Numbered from the stretch's first letter, positions 14,537 to 23,892 are shown. The stretch is DNA of 64,000 nucleotides from Ureibacillus terrenus (GCF_006569205.1 NZ_VIGD01000008.1:81332-145331), one strand, 5' to 3'. Program-made: numbers and translations. Notes: generated from the sequence alone by a model not told the origin.

Positions 14537-15862
14537 GTGGAGAAAATGATTGTTACAGGAGGCAGAAGATTACAAGGAAAAGTCAAAATAGAAGGGGCAA
14601 AAAATGCTGTATTGCCGATTTTGACTGCTTCATTGCTAGCTTCTAAGAATACGAGCGTAATCAAAGACGTCCCAAACTTAGCGGATGTTCATACGATAAA
14701 TGAAGTATTGAAAAGTTTGAATGCGGAAGTAAAATACAACGTTGAAGATAACGAGATTCATATAAATGCAGAAAAAACTTTACGAAGCGAGGCACCTTTT
14801 GATTATGTCAGTAAAATGCGCGCCTCAATTTTAGTGATGGGTTCCCTTTTGGCAAGGAACGGCTATGCGCGTGTGGCGATGCCGGGCGGGTGCGCCATAG
14901 GATCTCGGCCGATCGAGCTGCATTTAAAAGGGTTTGAAGCAATGGGCGCGAAAATTTCGACAGGCCATGGCTATGTCGAAGCGAAAGCGAACGGACGTTT
15001 AAGAGGGGCAAATATCTATTTGGATTTTCCGAGCGTTGGCGCAACAGAGAATATTATGACTGCCGCTGCACTGGCGGAAGGGACGACAGTGATTGAAAAC
15101 GCGGCAAAAGAGCCGGAAATCGTGGACTTGGCAAATTTCATCAACAAAATGGGAGGCCGTGTCACAGGGGCCGGAACGGACACCATCCGCATCGAAGGCG
15201 TAAAAGAACTTCATGGTACGACACATCATGTGATTCCTGACCGGATCGAAGCGGGGACTTTCATGGTGGCGGCGGCGATTACCCGCGGCGATGTGTACAT
15301 CGAAAACGTGATTCCGGAACATTTGACGGCGTTGATTGCCAAGATGCGCGAAATGGGTGTAGAAATCACTGAAAACGGTTCAGGCATCCGGGTGCGGGCG
15401 AACGATCCGTTGAAAGCGGTGGATGTGAAAACGATGCCATATCCGGGATTCCCGACCGACATGCAGGCGCAAATGATGGCGTTGATGTTGACGGCACATG
15501 GAACGAGCATCATTACCGAAACGGTATTCGAAAACCGGTTCATGCATGTGGAAGAGTTTCGCCGCATGGGTGCGTCCTTGAAAATCGAAGGCCGATCCAC
15601 GTTTATTGAAGGTCCGGTGAAGTTGCAAGGCGCGGAAGTCGCAGCGACGGATTTGCGCGCGGCAGCGGCATTGATTCTGGCGGGATTGGCAACGGATGGC
15701 GTCACGCGTGTAACGAAACTGTATCATTTGGACCGCGGTTATGTGGATTTCGAGAAGAAACTGCGTGCGCTGGGGGCGGATATTGAACGCGTATCCGGCG
15801 ATATCGTGGAAGTAGATTCGAAGGATTCAAATGTTGCCACAGGAACAACGCTGAATGTTTAA
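14537..15862 (+). CDS. murAA: UDP-N-acetylglucosamine 1-carboxyvinyltransferase
   Basis: First committed step of peptidoglycan synthesis: transfers enolpyruvate from PEP to UDP-GlcNAc; cytosolic. GTG 14537 is chosen because GGAGGGA (14524-14530) precedes it and the product begins [18 protein letters not shown], matching MurA N-termini; 441 residues. [11 protein letters not shown] carries the substrate lysine/asparagine. The fosfomycin-target cysteine is Cys119 in [10 protein letters not shown]. The position upstream of spoIID identifies it as the MurAA paralogue. A terminator follows about 80 bases on. Confidence 0.96.
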   Translation: MEKMIVTGGRRLQGKVKIEGAKNAVLPILTASLLASKNTSVIKDVPNLADVHTINEVLKSLNAEVKYNVEDNEIHINAEKTLRSEAPFDYVSKMRASILVMGSLLARNGYARVAMPGGCAIGSRPIELHLKGFEAMGAKISTGHGYVEAKANGRLRGANIYLDFPSVGATENIMTAAALAEGTTVIENAAKEPEIVDLANFINKMGGRVTGAGTDTIRIEGVKELHGTTHHVIPDRIEAGTFMVAAAITRGDVYIENVIPEHLTALIAKMREMGVEITENGSGIRVRANDPLKAVDVKTMPYPGFPTDMQAQMMALMLTAHGTSIITETVFENRFMHVEEFRRMGASLKIEGRSTFIEGPVKLQGAEVAATDLRAAAALILAGLATDGVTRVTKLYHLDRGYVDFEKKLRALGADIERVSGDIVEVDSKDSNVATGTTLNV

Positions 15863-15945
15863 GATTTGAATCTTACGGGGGCATTCTATTTTTCTAATGT
15901 ACGATATGTCGAATAGAAGCGATTTATTCCTAAAATATGGGTGAA

Positions 15946-15982
15946 AACGGCAAAATCTTGTTCGCGAGGTTTTGTCGTTTTT
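15946..15982 (+). terminator. Terminator of murAA
   Basis: AACGGCAAAATCTTG and CGAGGTTTTGTCGTT pair (with G-U pairs) around a TTCG tetraloop and run into TTTTTC. Confidence 0.85.
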
Positions 15983-16065
15983 CATTTTCCGGAAAATATT
16001 TTGCGGAGATGCAGGGGAGTTTGTGAGGAAGGCCTCAGGAAGAGGATGAGAAATATGGTGGTTTA

Positions 16066-16440
16066 TGTGCCCAAGCCGGGGTGATAAGTGGCAAAAGTGG
16101 AGGGTTTATGTGCCCAAGCAGGGATGGTAGGTTCCCGAGTAGAGGGTTTATGCGCCCGAGCAGGAATGGTAAATGCCCGAGTAGAGGAGTTATGTGCCCG
16201 AGAGGAAATATTATATGCCCGAGCAGGGAAGGCAAGTGCCCGAGTAGAGGACTTATGTGCCCAAGAAAAGCAATTAAGTGCCCAAGCCGGGGTTCTAAGT
16301 GCCCAAGAGGAAATGCTATATGCCCGGGCGGAGGGGTTATGTGCCCAAGAGGAAATACTATATGCCCGGGCGGAGGAAATAAATGCCCAAGCCGGAATGT
16401 CAAATGCCCGTTCAGAGAACCTGAATGCCAAAAGAGGTAC
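16066..16440 (-). repeat. Array B of the 21-bp repeat
   Basis: About 17 units at a strict 21-base period. On the plus strand each unit starts TGCCC(A/G)AG followed by 13 variable bases (for example TGCCCGAGTAGAGGAG, TGCCCAAGCCGGGG), so the GGGC core is on the minus strand. All frames stay open because 21 is a multiple of three and the unit lacks stops. It starts about 85 bases after the murAA terminator. Confidence 0.92.
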
Positions 16441-16735
16441 AATACACGGCTTATTAGATATGATTTTGGGCCTTCCTGATAAAATATCTGAATACATCCT
16501 AAGCGGATTAATCTAAACTAACCGAAATTACTTAAGTAACTAGCATTTCATAATAAGCGCTAAGTTTTCGGGAGTACGGCAGCTCCCTCTTTATCCTGCA
16601 CGAGATATAGGAGAACGATGAAATAGGGTCCATTTGTAGCTTGCAAGGAGAAAAAATGAATGGCGTATGCCATTCTCCTGTGCAGGTTTTATTGTTTTTT
16701 AGCCCATTCAATCTTTTGATTTTAAAATTTGTTCA
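16441..16735. other. Spacer between array B and a small minus-strand gene
   Basis: No plus-strand gene is convincing. The right half holds the likely terminator of the minus-strand gene at 16736-16933. Confidence 0.4.
16651..16678 (-). terminator. Likely terminator of the small minus-strand gene
   Basis: Read leftward, GAATGGC-ATAC-GCCATTC forms a perfect 7-bp hairpin and is followed by ATTTTTT. It lies about 60 bases beyond the stop of the 65-residue ORF. Confidence 0.7.
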
Positions 16736-16933
16736 TCATGGTTCTCTATTAATATATGATTGTATCTCCAACCCCAATGTGATAACAGGAAATATAAGCC
16801 ACAAAGCGTCTTTCTCAAAAATATATTTAAATTCAGGGATAAATACTAAATATTTATAAATAAACATAAACATAAAAAATGAACTGACCAATAAAATAGA
16901 TTTGGAAACATTAATAACTTTTTTGTTTTTCAT
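16736..16933 (-). CDS. Small predicted membrane protein
   Basis: 65 residues from ATG 16933. It has a basic N-terminus (MKNKKVINVSK), a hydrophobic segment at about residues 12-32 and a second at about 44-58, then a short polar tail. TTAGGTG stands at ribosome-site distance, and a canonical hairpin plus T-tract follows the stop on the same strand, both supporting a real gene. It lies in AT-rich DNA between repeat arrays B and C, unlike its GC-richer surroundings, which suggests acquisition. I do not recognise the family. The opposite-strand frame (16641-16859) is probably its shadow. Confidence 0.55.
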   Translation of the reverse strand: MKNKKVINVSKSILLVSSFFMFMFIYKYLVFIPEFKYIFEKDALWLIFPVITLGLEIQSYINREP

Positions 16934-17100
16934 TCAAACACCTAACCCCTCTTATAAATTTGCCTTAATAATTTCCGTATAGTAGCTATATTTCAATATT
17001 TTACCATAATGCATTAGTAATGATTTCAAACGACTCACAGAAAGTGAGTTTGATTATATAACATTGGATGGCAAGAGGTTGGCATCTGTAGAAGAAGGAA

Positions 17101-17778
17101 TTGCCAAGCTGAGAATCTATGTGTGCCCAAGTTAAGGAGTTATTTGCCCAAGGAGAAAAGTTAAGTGCCCGAGTATGAACTTTATCTGACCGAGGAGAAA
17201 AGTTAAGTGCTCGAGCAGGAGCTGTATCTGCCCAAGAAGGAATGTTAAGTGCCTGAGTAAGATCTTTATCTGCCCAAGAAGAAATATTAAATACCCAAGG
17301 TGAGAATTTATCCGCCAAGCCAAGGAATTATCCGCCCGAGAGGAAACCCCAAGCCCCCAGCTCAACAATTATCCGCCCAAGAGGAAAGCCCAAGCACCCG
17401 AGCTCAACAATTATCCGCCCGAAAGGAAACCCCAAGCCCCCAAGCTCAACAATTATCCGCCCGAGAGGAAACCCCAAGCCCCCAGCTCAACAATTATTCG
17501 CCCGAAAGGAAAGCCCAAGCCCCCGAGCTCAACAATTATCCGCCCGAAAGGAAACCCCAAGCCCCCAAGCTCAACAATTATCCGCCCAAGAGGAAAGCCC
17601 AAGCCCCCAAGCACAACAATTATCCGCCCGGGAGGAAACCCCAAGCCCCCAAGCACAACAATTATCCGCCGGGAGGAAACCCCAAGTACCCAAGCACAAC
17701 AATTATCCGCCCGAAAGGAAACCCAAGCCCCCAAGCCAACCAATTATCCGCCCAAGTAAAACCCCAATTTTCCCAAGC
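17101..17778 (-). repeat. Array C of the 21-bp repeat, with 42-bp higher-order units
   Basis: About 31 units. The left third has single 21-base units (TGCCCAAG-type). From about 17315 the array becomes a nearly homogeneous 42-base dimer: TTATCCGCCCGAGAGG followed by a CCCCAAGCCCCCAAGCTCAA-like half, repeated about ten times with few differences. The GGGC core is on the minus strand. It ends about 130 bases upstream of spoIID. Confidence 0.92.
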
Positions 17779-17875
17779 CAAGAAATCGATCTGCGCAAAA
17801 AGCCCTGCAAAAGCTCCAAATGTTTCCCCGCATGCGGGCGCCAGAGCCCCTGCCCAAAAAACTTATAGAAAAAAG

Positions 17876-17904
17876 ATATATTTCCCTCTCTCCAATCATA
17901 AGTA
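17876..17904 (+). promoter_or_regulatory. Candidate SigE promoter of spoIID
   Basis: ATATATT (17876-17882), 14 bases, then CATAAGTA (17897-17904) resembles the mother-cell SigE pattern (KMATATT, N14-15, CATACAHT). It ends only 6 bases before the spoIID ATG, so a transcript would be almost leaderless. Confidence 0.4.
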
Positions 17905-17910
17905 ATAGGT

Positions 17911-18867
17911 ATGAAACGAATAAAAAAGGACATCAATTTAATAGCTATCGTCTCAATCACCTTATTAATCTCGGGGATGTTTTTCTTGCCGTTTTTGTTC
18001 AAAGATTCCGCCAAGACGCTGAAAGAGGCTTCGGGGCCAATCATTACGGAGGATTGCAACATCTTCATCCGGGTCAATGGCCAGGAGGATCCTATCCCGC
18101 TGGAAGAATATGTCCTAGGGGTGGTGGCGGCGGAAATGCCGGCCGATTTCCATCCGGAAGCCCTCAAGGCGCAGGCCATCGCGGCAAGAACGTACGTGCT
18201 CAAAGCGACAAACAATGGCCAAACGCCGATCGAACCGACTGTCGTGCAGCAAGTTTTCTATGATGAAGACACAAGAAAAGCCAATTGGCAATCCACCTTC
18301 GAAGCGAATGAACAAAAAATCCGGGAAGCTGTAGAAAGTACGAAAGGGGAAGTGTTGAAATACAACGGAGAACTGATTACGGCCATGTTCCACTCCATGA
18401 GCAACGGCAGGACGGAAAGTTCGAAAAATTACAGCGGAACGGAAATCCCTTATCTCCAATCGGTGGTCAGCGCGGACTTTCATGCGGAGAATTATGTAAT
18501 GAAAAAAACGCTGACTTTGGCAGAATGGAATAAGTTGCTGAAAGTCAACATGAACCCGGACGACATTAAAAAAATCCAGACAAAACAAAATAATACTGGG
18601 AGGGTAGACAAAGTCATCATCGGAGACAAACAATGGACAGGACGGGAATTTCGCGAATTGCTCGATTTGCGCTCGACGGATTTCACGGTTCAGGTGAAGG
18701 GCGATCAAATTGAAATCACCACGGAAGGCTACGGCCACGGTGTCGGCATGAGCCAATACGGAGCGGATGCGATGGCGAAACAGGGCAGAACCGCCCACGA
18801 AATCCTGAAACATTACTACCAAAACGTCACCATCGAAAAAATGCTGTGCCAAAAAGAAACCAAATAA
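17911..18867 (+). CDS. spoIID: Stage II sporulation protein D (lytic transglycosylase)
   Basis: Mother-cell membrane enzyme that, with SpoIIM and SpoIIP, thins septal peptidoglycan during engulfment; it cleaves glycan strands stripped of stem peptides. 318 residues. A basic N-terminus and one transmembrane helix (residues 9-29) are followed by the extracytoplasmic SpoIID domain with PLEEYVLGVVAAEMP (the family's key glutamate lies here), AIAARTYVLK, SNGRTESS and GYGHGVGMSQYGADAMA. B. subtilis SpoIID has 343 residues. ATG 17911 has no clear ribosome site, consistent with a near-leaderless message. It is downstream of murAA as in B. subtilis, but separated from it by 2 kb of repeats. Confidence 0.94.
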   Translation: MKRIKKDINLIAIVSITLLISGMFFLPFLFKDSAKTLKEASGPIITEDCNIFIRVNGQEDPIPLEEYVLGVVAAEMPADFHPEALKAQAIAARTYVLKATNNGQTPIEPTVVQQVFYDEDTRKANWQSTFEANEQKIREAVESTKGEVLKYNGELITAMFHSMSNGRTESSKNYSGTEIPYLQSVVSADFHAENYVMKKTLTLAEWNKLLKVNMNPDDIKKIQTKQNNTGRVDKVIIGDKQWTGREFRELLDLRSTDFTVQVKGDQIEITTEGYGHGVGMSQYGADAMAKQGRTAHEILKHYYQNVTIEKMLCQKETK

Positions 18868-19277
18868 TCGCCGGAGATTCGCAGGACAAGAGCGGAAAAC
18901 AGGCGCCGCCGCTTGTTTCGAAAGTAAAGAAGCGCTTCCTCTTTGCATGCGTTGTATATCCAAGAAATGCGTCCATCCTGCTCCGTTGCACCCATCAGAC
19001 TTCAAAGATGTTTTTCCATGCCGCTCCGCTCCATGCTTCGGACAGCAAAAAACACATCCATGCAGTTCCGCCGCATGAACCGAAAACAAAAAAACCTCCA
19101 TACGCTCCAAAACAAATAACGGAATCCGCGGCACACCCGCCCCCGGAACCCCCGTTCCACGCTACTACACAAATATTAAGAACCGAAAAATATTATGCAA
19201 AAAATAGTGAAAATTTCCAAAAAAATTGTTTAGAAATCCCAAAATTTGTTCATCCTTCACTTAGAGGTGATGAACAA
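18868..19277. other. spoIID-spoIIQ intergenic region with a degenerate ~42-bp repeat
   Basis: Between 18973 and 19115 a CCAT-(G/C)-C(G/T)CTCCG-like word recurs at 18973, 19016, 19058 and 19098 (intervals 43, 42, 40), each followed by an A-rich tail. The frame is open through this stretch but lacks a start signal. The last 120 bases are AT-rich and should hold the SigF promoter of spoIIQ; I cannot identify its boxes with confidence. Confidence 0.55.
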
Positions 19278-19946
19278 ATGAGAGAAGATCAAAACAAACA
19301 ACAAAATAAACCTTCTCAACTTAAAACAAAATGGCAACAAAAACCATGGTTTTGGCCGGCAATATACGGGGGCATTGCAGCAGTACTTATTGGCTTAATA
19401 GGTATTTATTCCGTGGTGACAAACGAGGAAGAAAATCCGACGGTGGCAGAACCGACTGCGGAGGAAGACGATTCGCCGGTGATTGAAACGAATGCCCGGG
19501 AGGAAACGCTCAAATATCCGTTTGATGAAAGCCTGCTGCAAAACGCGAAAGTATTGCAGGATTTCTACGATATGAACGCGGATGCGAAGACGAGGGAAAA
19601 TGCGTTGCTCGTATTCGATCAAACCTTTACAACATCTTCCGGCATTTCGATTTCAATCAACAACGAACCGTTTGAAGTACTCGCTGCAATGAGCGGTGAA
19701 GTGAAAGAAGTGAAGCTTGACGCCTTCACTGGAAACAAAATCATCATCGCGCACCCGAACGGAATGGAGACGCACTATAGCTCCGTCAAAGACATCCTTG
19801 TGAAAAAAGGCGAAAAAGTCGAGCAAGGACAACCGATTGGAACTGCGACAGAAAACGAATGGAATCCGACTGCCGGCATCCATCTCCATTTCGAAGTGTT
19901 GGAAAACGGGGAACATGTCAACCCGAGAAATTATTTAAGCTTCTAA
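19278..19946 (+). CDS. spoIIQ: Stage II sporulation protein Q
   Basis: Forespore membrane protein that pairs with SpoIIIAH across the intermembrane space during engulfment. ATG 19278 follows AGAGGTGA at 7 bases; the frame is open upstream to 18846 but unused. 222 residues: cytosolic basic N-terminus, one transmembrane helix (about residues 28-46), an acidic linker, then a degenerate LytM/M23 domain. The C-terminal HLHFEV motif is kept, but the first zinc-ligand motif (HxGxD type) is absent, where the sequence reads TTSSGISI, so no peptidase activity is expected, as reported for Bacillus SpoIIQ. Shorter than the 283 residues of B. subtilis. A strong terminator follows. Confidence 0.93.
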   Translation: MREDQNKQQNKPSQLKTKWQQKPWFWPAIYGGIAAVLIGLIGIYSVVTNEEENPTVAEPTAEEDDSPVIETNAREETLKYPFDESLLQNAKVLQDFYDMNADAKTRENALLVFDQTFTTSSGISISINNEPFEVLAAMSGEVKEVKLDAFTGNKIIIAHPNGMETHYSSVKDILVKKGEKVEQGQPIGTATENEWNPTAGIHLHFEVLENGEHVNPRNYLSF

Positions 19947-19951
19947 CGCAA

Positions 19952-20000
19952 AAAAGCGCAGCCTGAAACGGAAAAAGCCGTTTCCCAAGGCTGCGCTTTT
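19952..20000 (+). terminator. Terminator of spoIIQ
   Basis: AAAAGCGCAGCCT pairs with AGGCTGCGCTTTT, enclosing an inner GAAACGG / CCGTTTC hairpin, then ends in T residues. Confidence 0.92.
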
Positions 20001-20170
20001 ACTTTCCTGGGAAAAAAAGTTCTGAAAAAGTTTTGACTTACATATTGTGAATAAACGTTAAATCGCTGATTGCAAACGTCATTGAAATACATGTATCAGA
20101 AAAACGGCGGAACAGATGGTTGATTATAGACAAAACTGCACTTCTTAGATCCGATAGAAAGGAAGAGAAC

Positions 20171-20431
20171 GTGCACGAGCACATTCGGCACCGTTGTGTA
20201 CGGCTGGGAAAGCTGCTTGTGGAGACGGGCGAGACGGTTCGGGTCCTTGCAAAAATGACCGGATATTCCAAGAGCACGGTGCACAAAGACTTAACGGAAC
20301 GGCTGCAACTGGTAAACGAAGAACTGGCAAAAGAAGTGAGGGAAATACTGGCGTACCACAAGTCCGTTCGTCATTTGCGAGGGGGAGAGGCGACGCGCAG
20401 AAAGTGGCAGTCCCGCAAAAAAAACCAATGA
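20171..20431 (+). CDS. spoIIID: Sporulation transcription factor SpoIIID
   Basis: Mother-cell DNA-binding protein that switches SigE genes on or off and prepares for SigK. GTG 20171 follows AAAGGAAG (20158-20165) and gives 86 residues; the frame is open from 20120, but that part has no ribosome site. The helix-turn-helix VRVLAKMTGYSKSTVHKDLTERL matches the family, as does the basic C-terminal block YHKSVRHLRGGEATRRKW, which also contacts DNA. Followed by a terminator and then mbl, as in other Bacillales. Confidence 0.95.
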   Translation: MHEHIRHRCVRLGKLLVETGETVRVLAKMTGYSKSTVHKDLTERLQLVNEELAKEVREILAYHKSVRHLRGGEATRRKWQSRKKNQ

Positions 20432-20482
20432 AAAGGCATTTAGTTTGGCTTTGGCGCAAAGTCAGGCTGAATGCTTTTTCGT
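20431..20482 (+). terminator. Terminator of spoIIID
   Basis: AAAAGGCATTTAG pairs with CTGAATGCTTTTT (one bulge), with a smaller inner hairpin; the descending arm runs into TTTTTCGTTTT. It starts at the last base of the stop codon. Confidence 0.85.
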
Positions 20483-20714
20483 TTTGATGGAACGAGCGAA
20501 TCCGCGCATGGAAGAAAGGGATTGCAGCAATTTCCAGCATCCGGTAAACGCAAATTTTTAACAAAATGTTGAAAATGCAAGAAAAACGTCAAATAAGCTG
20601 TGAATAGTAGATGTTTTTTATGACTTTCTTATGATAGAATATTACAGATAAAAAATATACATCCAAGAACGAGTAAAAGAGTCGCAAAAAATCGGAAGGA
20701 GTAATAAGATTATC

Positions 20715-21713
20715 ATGTTTTCAAAGGATATAGGGATCGACTTAGGAACTGCTAATGTACTAATTTATGTGAAAGGGAAGGGCATTGTACTCAATGAACC
20801 TTCCGTGGTAGCCATCGACAAGAAATCAAACAAAGTACTTGCAGTCGGCGAAGAAGCCAGAAAAATGGTAGGGCGTACGCCGGGAAACATCGTTGCCATT
20901 CGTCCACTTAAAGATGGGGTCATTGCGGATTTTGATTTGACGGAAGCGATGCTAAGACACTTTTTAAACAAACTTGACGTGAAAGGTTTCTTCTCAAAAC
21001 CTCGCATTTTGATTTGCTGCCCGACAAACATCACAAGCGTCGAAAAGAAAGCGATACGGGAAGCGGCCGAAAAATCAGGCGGCAAGAAAGTTTACTTGGA
21101 GGAAGAACCGAAAGTGGCTGCCATCGGGGCAGGCATGGACATCTTCCAGCCAAGCGGAAACATGGTAGTCGACATCGGAGGCGGTACGACAGATATCGCT
21201 GTGCTGTCCATGGGAGATATTGTGACGAGCGAATCTATCAAAGTAGCGGGAGATACGTTCGACAATGATATTCTTCAATACATTAAAAAGGAATATAAAC
21301 TATTAATCGGTGAACGCACGGCTGAAGCGATCAAAATCAACATTGGAACCGTTTTCCCTGGCGGCCGTGACGAATCGATGGAAATCCGAGGACGGGACAT
21401 GGTAACGGGCCTCCCTCGCACCATTACCATCCGTTCGGACGAAATTGAAAAAGCCTTGCATGAATCTGTCCAATTGATTGTCCAATCCGCGAAAAACGTA
21501 TTGGAAAAAACTCCGCCGGAATTATCTGCGGACATCATCGACCGTGGAGTCATTTTGACAGGCGGCGGCGCGTTGCTTCATGGCATGGACCAACTGCTCA
21601 TGCAGGAATTGAAAGTGCCGGTGCTTGTTGCGGACAATCCAATGGACTGCGTGGCCATCGGAACAGGCATCATGCTTGACAACATTGACCATTCACCGGG
21701 ATCAAAATTCTAA
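20715..21713 (+). CDS. mbl: MreB-like cell shape protein Mbl
   Basis: Actin-like ATPase that guides the Rod peptidoglycan elongation machinery along the cylinder; membrane-associated filament. The 332-residue length equals the family norm. Phosphate-binding loop 1 is DLGTANVLIY (residues 9-18), loop 2 is VVDIGGGTTDIAVLS (about 152-166), and the adenosine motif is GVILTGGGALLHGMDQLL (about 276-293). The order spoIIID-mbl-flhO-flhP identifies this MreB paralogue as Mbl. GGAAGGAG lies 12-13 bases before ATG 20715, longer than usual. Confidence 0.95.
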   Translation: MFSKDIGIDLGTANVLIYVKGKGIVLNEPSVVAIDKKSNKVLAVGEEARKMVGRTPGNIVAIRPLKDGVIADFDLTEAMLRHFLNKLDVKGFFSKPRILICCPTNITSVEKKAIREAAEKSGGKKVYLEEEPKVAAIGAGMDIFQPSGNMVVDIGGGTTDIAVLSMGDIVTSESIKVAGDTFDNDILQYIKKEYKLLIGERTAEAIKINIGTVFPGGRDESMEIRGRDMVTGLPRTITIRSDEIEKALHESVQLIVQSAKNVLEKTPPELSADIIDRGVILTGGGALLHGMDQLLMQELKVPVLVADNPMDCVAIGTGIMLDNIDHSPGSKF

Positions 21714-22139
21714 GTTTTATGAAAAATTTTGATTAAGCGGTTTCATTGGGCAAAGACTTTGAATGCCGGGCGGAAATCAGTCCCATCAAGGATGGATTTG
21801 CGGTCAGCCCGGGAGGAAAAAGATAGGCGAATCTGCCCTGGAACCTTGCAATCTATCACTAGAAAACCGGAGCCGGTCCGGCCGTCTTCCTGAAGTACGG
21901 CCGGCAATCGGCGATGATGACTGGCAGAGGGATTTTCCAATGGCTGATTCATCGGCAATGCAACCGCCGGCAGCGGATTCGGGCGCCCGGTTGCCGCCCG
22001 TCTTTGCCGGCGGTGATTTGCATTGCCGTTAAACATTATTCATCCGGAAAAGTGAAAATCGGCCTATAATCAAACGGCGGCTTTCCTCCGATATAAAAGG
22101 GAGAAGGTTCTGCAAAACCGGCTGAAAGGAGGGAAGAAC
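21714..22139. other. mbl-flhO intergenic region
   Basis: GC-rich DNA with several short inverted repeats (for example GCCGGTCCGGCCG around 21882 and two CCGCCGG/GCCGGCGG stretches at 21967-22015) but no credible gene. TCCGATAT at 22088-22095 matches the SigD -10 consensus at 7 of 8 positions; the upstream CAAA (22071-22074) is only 13 bases away instead of 15, so a SigD promoter for flhO-flhP is possible but imperfect. Confidence 0.5.
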
Positions 22140-22958
22140 GTGTTCAAAGGAATTTATACGGCAGCATCCGGCATGCTGGCGCAGCAGCGGAAAACGGAGA
22201 TTCTCACCAACAACATGGCCAATGCCAACACGCCGGGATACAAAGCGGAGCAGACATCCATCCGTTCCTTCCCTGAAATGCTCATGTCTGCCATCGGTGA
22301 TACGAATGTACCTGTGAAAAAAGGATTAAAACTCGGCCAGATCCGGCCGGTCGGCAACCTCTCCACCGGCATCTACCTCCAGGAAACGATGCCAAACTTC
22401 AATCAGGGGGCTGTCTACGAAACGGAGTTTAATACGGATTTTGCGCTGATTGACGGCGAACTACCGGCAGGCAGCAGCATCTTTTTCCGTCTGTCCCATC
22501 CAAATGGCGGCGAGGCCTACACAAGAAACGGGAACTTCACATTGGACGGACAAGGCTACCTAGTCACGGGCGACGGATACTACGTATTGTCGGATACGGG
22601 AGCGCGCATCCAGCTTCCAAGCGAAGACTTCCAGGTGACTGAAGACGGCTCCGTCTATGTCGGCAACCGGCGAATCGCCAGAATCGGCGTGGCTTTTGCC
22701 CAAAACGCGAACCGTCTGGTGAAGGAAGACAACGGACTCTTCCGCACGGAGAACGGCCAAGCGCTGCCGTCCGCTTATGGAAGGGCCAATGTCACATTCG
22801 GCTTGAAACAGCGCCATCTGGAAGGTTCCAATGTGGATGCCGCCCAATCGATGGCGGAACTGTTGACGGCCTACCGCGCTTTTGAAGCAAACCAAAAAGT
22901 GGTCCAGGCCTATGACCGGAGCATGGACAAAGCGGTAAACGAAATCGGCAAAGTATAG
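22140..22958 (+). CDS. flhO: Flagellar hook-basal body rod protein FlhO
   Basis: Rod component of the flagellar basal body, exported through the flagellar type III system. 272 residues from GTG 22140 with AAAGGAGGG upstream. The N-terminal rod signature GIYTAASGMLAQQRKTEILT followed by NNMANANTPGYKA is diagnostic of the FlgF/FlgG/FlhO family, and the C-terminal helix (SMAELLTAYRAFEANQKVVQ) is the paired coiled coil. The flhO-flhP pair downstream of mbl is the B. subtilis arrangement. The two genes are 16 bases apart and presumably one operon. Confidence 0.94.
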   Translation: MFKGIYTAASGMLAQQRKTEILTNNMANANTPGYKAEQTSIRSFPEMLMSAIGDTNVPVKKGLKLGQIRPVGNLSTGIYLQETMPNFNQGAVYETEFNTDFALIDGELPAGSSIFFRLSHPNGGEAYTRNGNFTLDGQGYLVTGDGYYVLSDTGARIQLPSEDFQVTEDGSVYVGNRRIARIGVAFAQNANRLVKEDNGLFRTENGQALPSAYGRANVTFGLKQRHLEGSNVDAAQSMAELLTAYRAFEANQKVVQAYDRSMDKAVNEIGKV

Positions 22959-22974
22959 GAGAGGAGGCGGAAAG

Positions 22975-23817
22975 ATGCTGCGGACCATGTTGACGGCGAC
23001 GAATACATTGAGCCAAATCCAGCAACAGATCGACACCATCAGCAACAACATTGCCAACATCAACACGGCGGGCTACAAAGCCAAAGAAGCGCGTTTTTCC
23101 GAAATGCTGTATCAGGAATATTTCAACACGCGCAGGGATGAACAGGCGACGAGATTGACGCCGCAAGGAATCCGCTACGGGGTCGGCGCGAAAATTTCGC
23201 AGATCCAGACAAACCATGCCCAAGGCGCATTGCAGACGACAAACCGCGATTTGGATTTTGCCTTCACCAATGAACGCCAATATTTCAACATTTTGATGCC
23301 CGATGGAAACAACGGATTCAACATCGTTTATTCCCGCCAAGGAAATTTCTACGTTTCTCCGGTGGACGATGAACGGGTAATGCTCGTCAATGCGGACGGA
23401 TATCCTGTCGCGGACAGCGAAGGAAACCCGATTGTCTTCAACGATGACGTGGAAAGCTTTTCGCTCGGGGAAAACGGCGTATTGACGGTGACATTCGCCA
23501 ACGGCACGCGGCAATCCTTTTTGCTGGGGATTACGGAAATCCATAAACCACAGGTCATGAAGCAATTGTCCGGTTCATACATTGATCTTCCGGAAAATCT
23601 GGCGCAGCTCGGATTTAATGCGGACGATATTTTGACGAACCTGATCGGGTATGCGCGGCAAAATATCGGCCTTGAGAGCGGGAAACTCGAACTGTCCAAC
23701 GTGGATTTATCGAACGAAATGGCGAACTTGATCCAAGCGCAGCGTTCTTATCAATTTAATGCACGCGCCATCACCATTTCCGACCAAATGCTGGGGCTCA
23801 TCAACGGCATCCGATAA
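22975..23817 (+). CDS. flhP: Flagellar hook-basal body rod protein FlhP
   Basis: Second rod protein of the pair. 280 residues with TISNNIANINTAGYKAKEARF at the N-terminus and the C-terminal block SNVDLSNEMANLIQAQRSYQ common to FlgE/G family members. GGAGAGGAGG precedes ATG 22975. The last codons, the stop and a few following bases are duplicated 67 bases downstream (see the repeat at 23863-23892). Confidence 0.94.
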   Translation: MLRTMLTATNTLSQIQQQIDTISNNIANINTAGYKAKEARFSEMLYQEYFNTRRDEQATRLTPQGIRYGVGAKISQIQTNHAQGALQTTNRDLDFAFTNERQYFNILMPDGNNGFNIVYSRQGNFYVSPVDDERVMLVNADGYPVADSEGNPIVFNDDVESFSLGENGVLTVTFANGTRQSFLLGITEIHKPQVMKQLSGSYIDLPENLAQLGFNADDILTNLIGYARQNIGLESGKLELSNVDLSNEMANLIQAQRSYQFNARAITISDQMLGLINGIR

Positions 23818-23892
23818 TGAAAAATTAAGTAGTCTGGATGCTTCTGCAGCTGTAGCCATATCGCTCATCAACGGCATCCGTTAATGAAAAAT
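23796..23892 (+). repeat. Duplicated 3' end of flhP
   Basis: A 30-base stretch containing the last six codons, the stop and flanking bases of flhP (23796-23825, GCTCATCAACGGCATCCG-(A)-TAATGAAAAATT) recurs at 23863-23892 with a single mismatch. The intervening 37 bases are unique. The second copy is not attached to any coding frame. Confidence 0.93.

Noticed and set aside
18115..19134. 339-codon minus-strand ORF antisense to spoIID
   Set aside because: Mirror frame of a GC-rich coding sequence with no start signal; spoIID is clearly the real gene.
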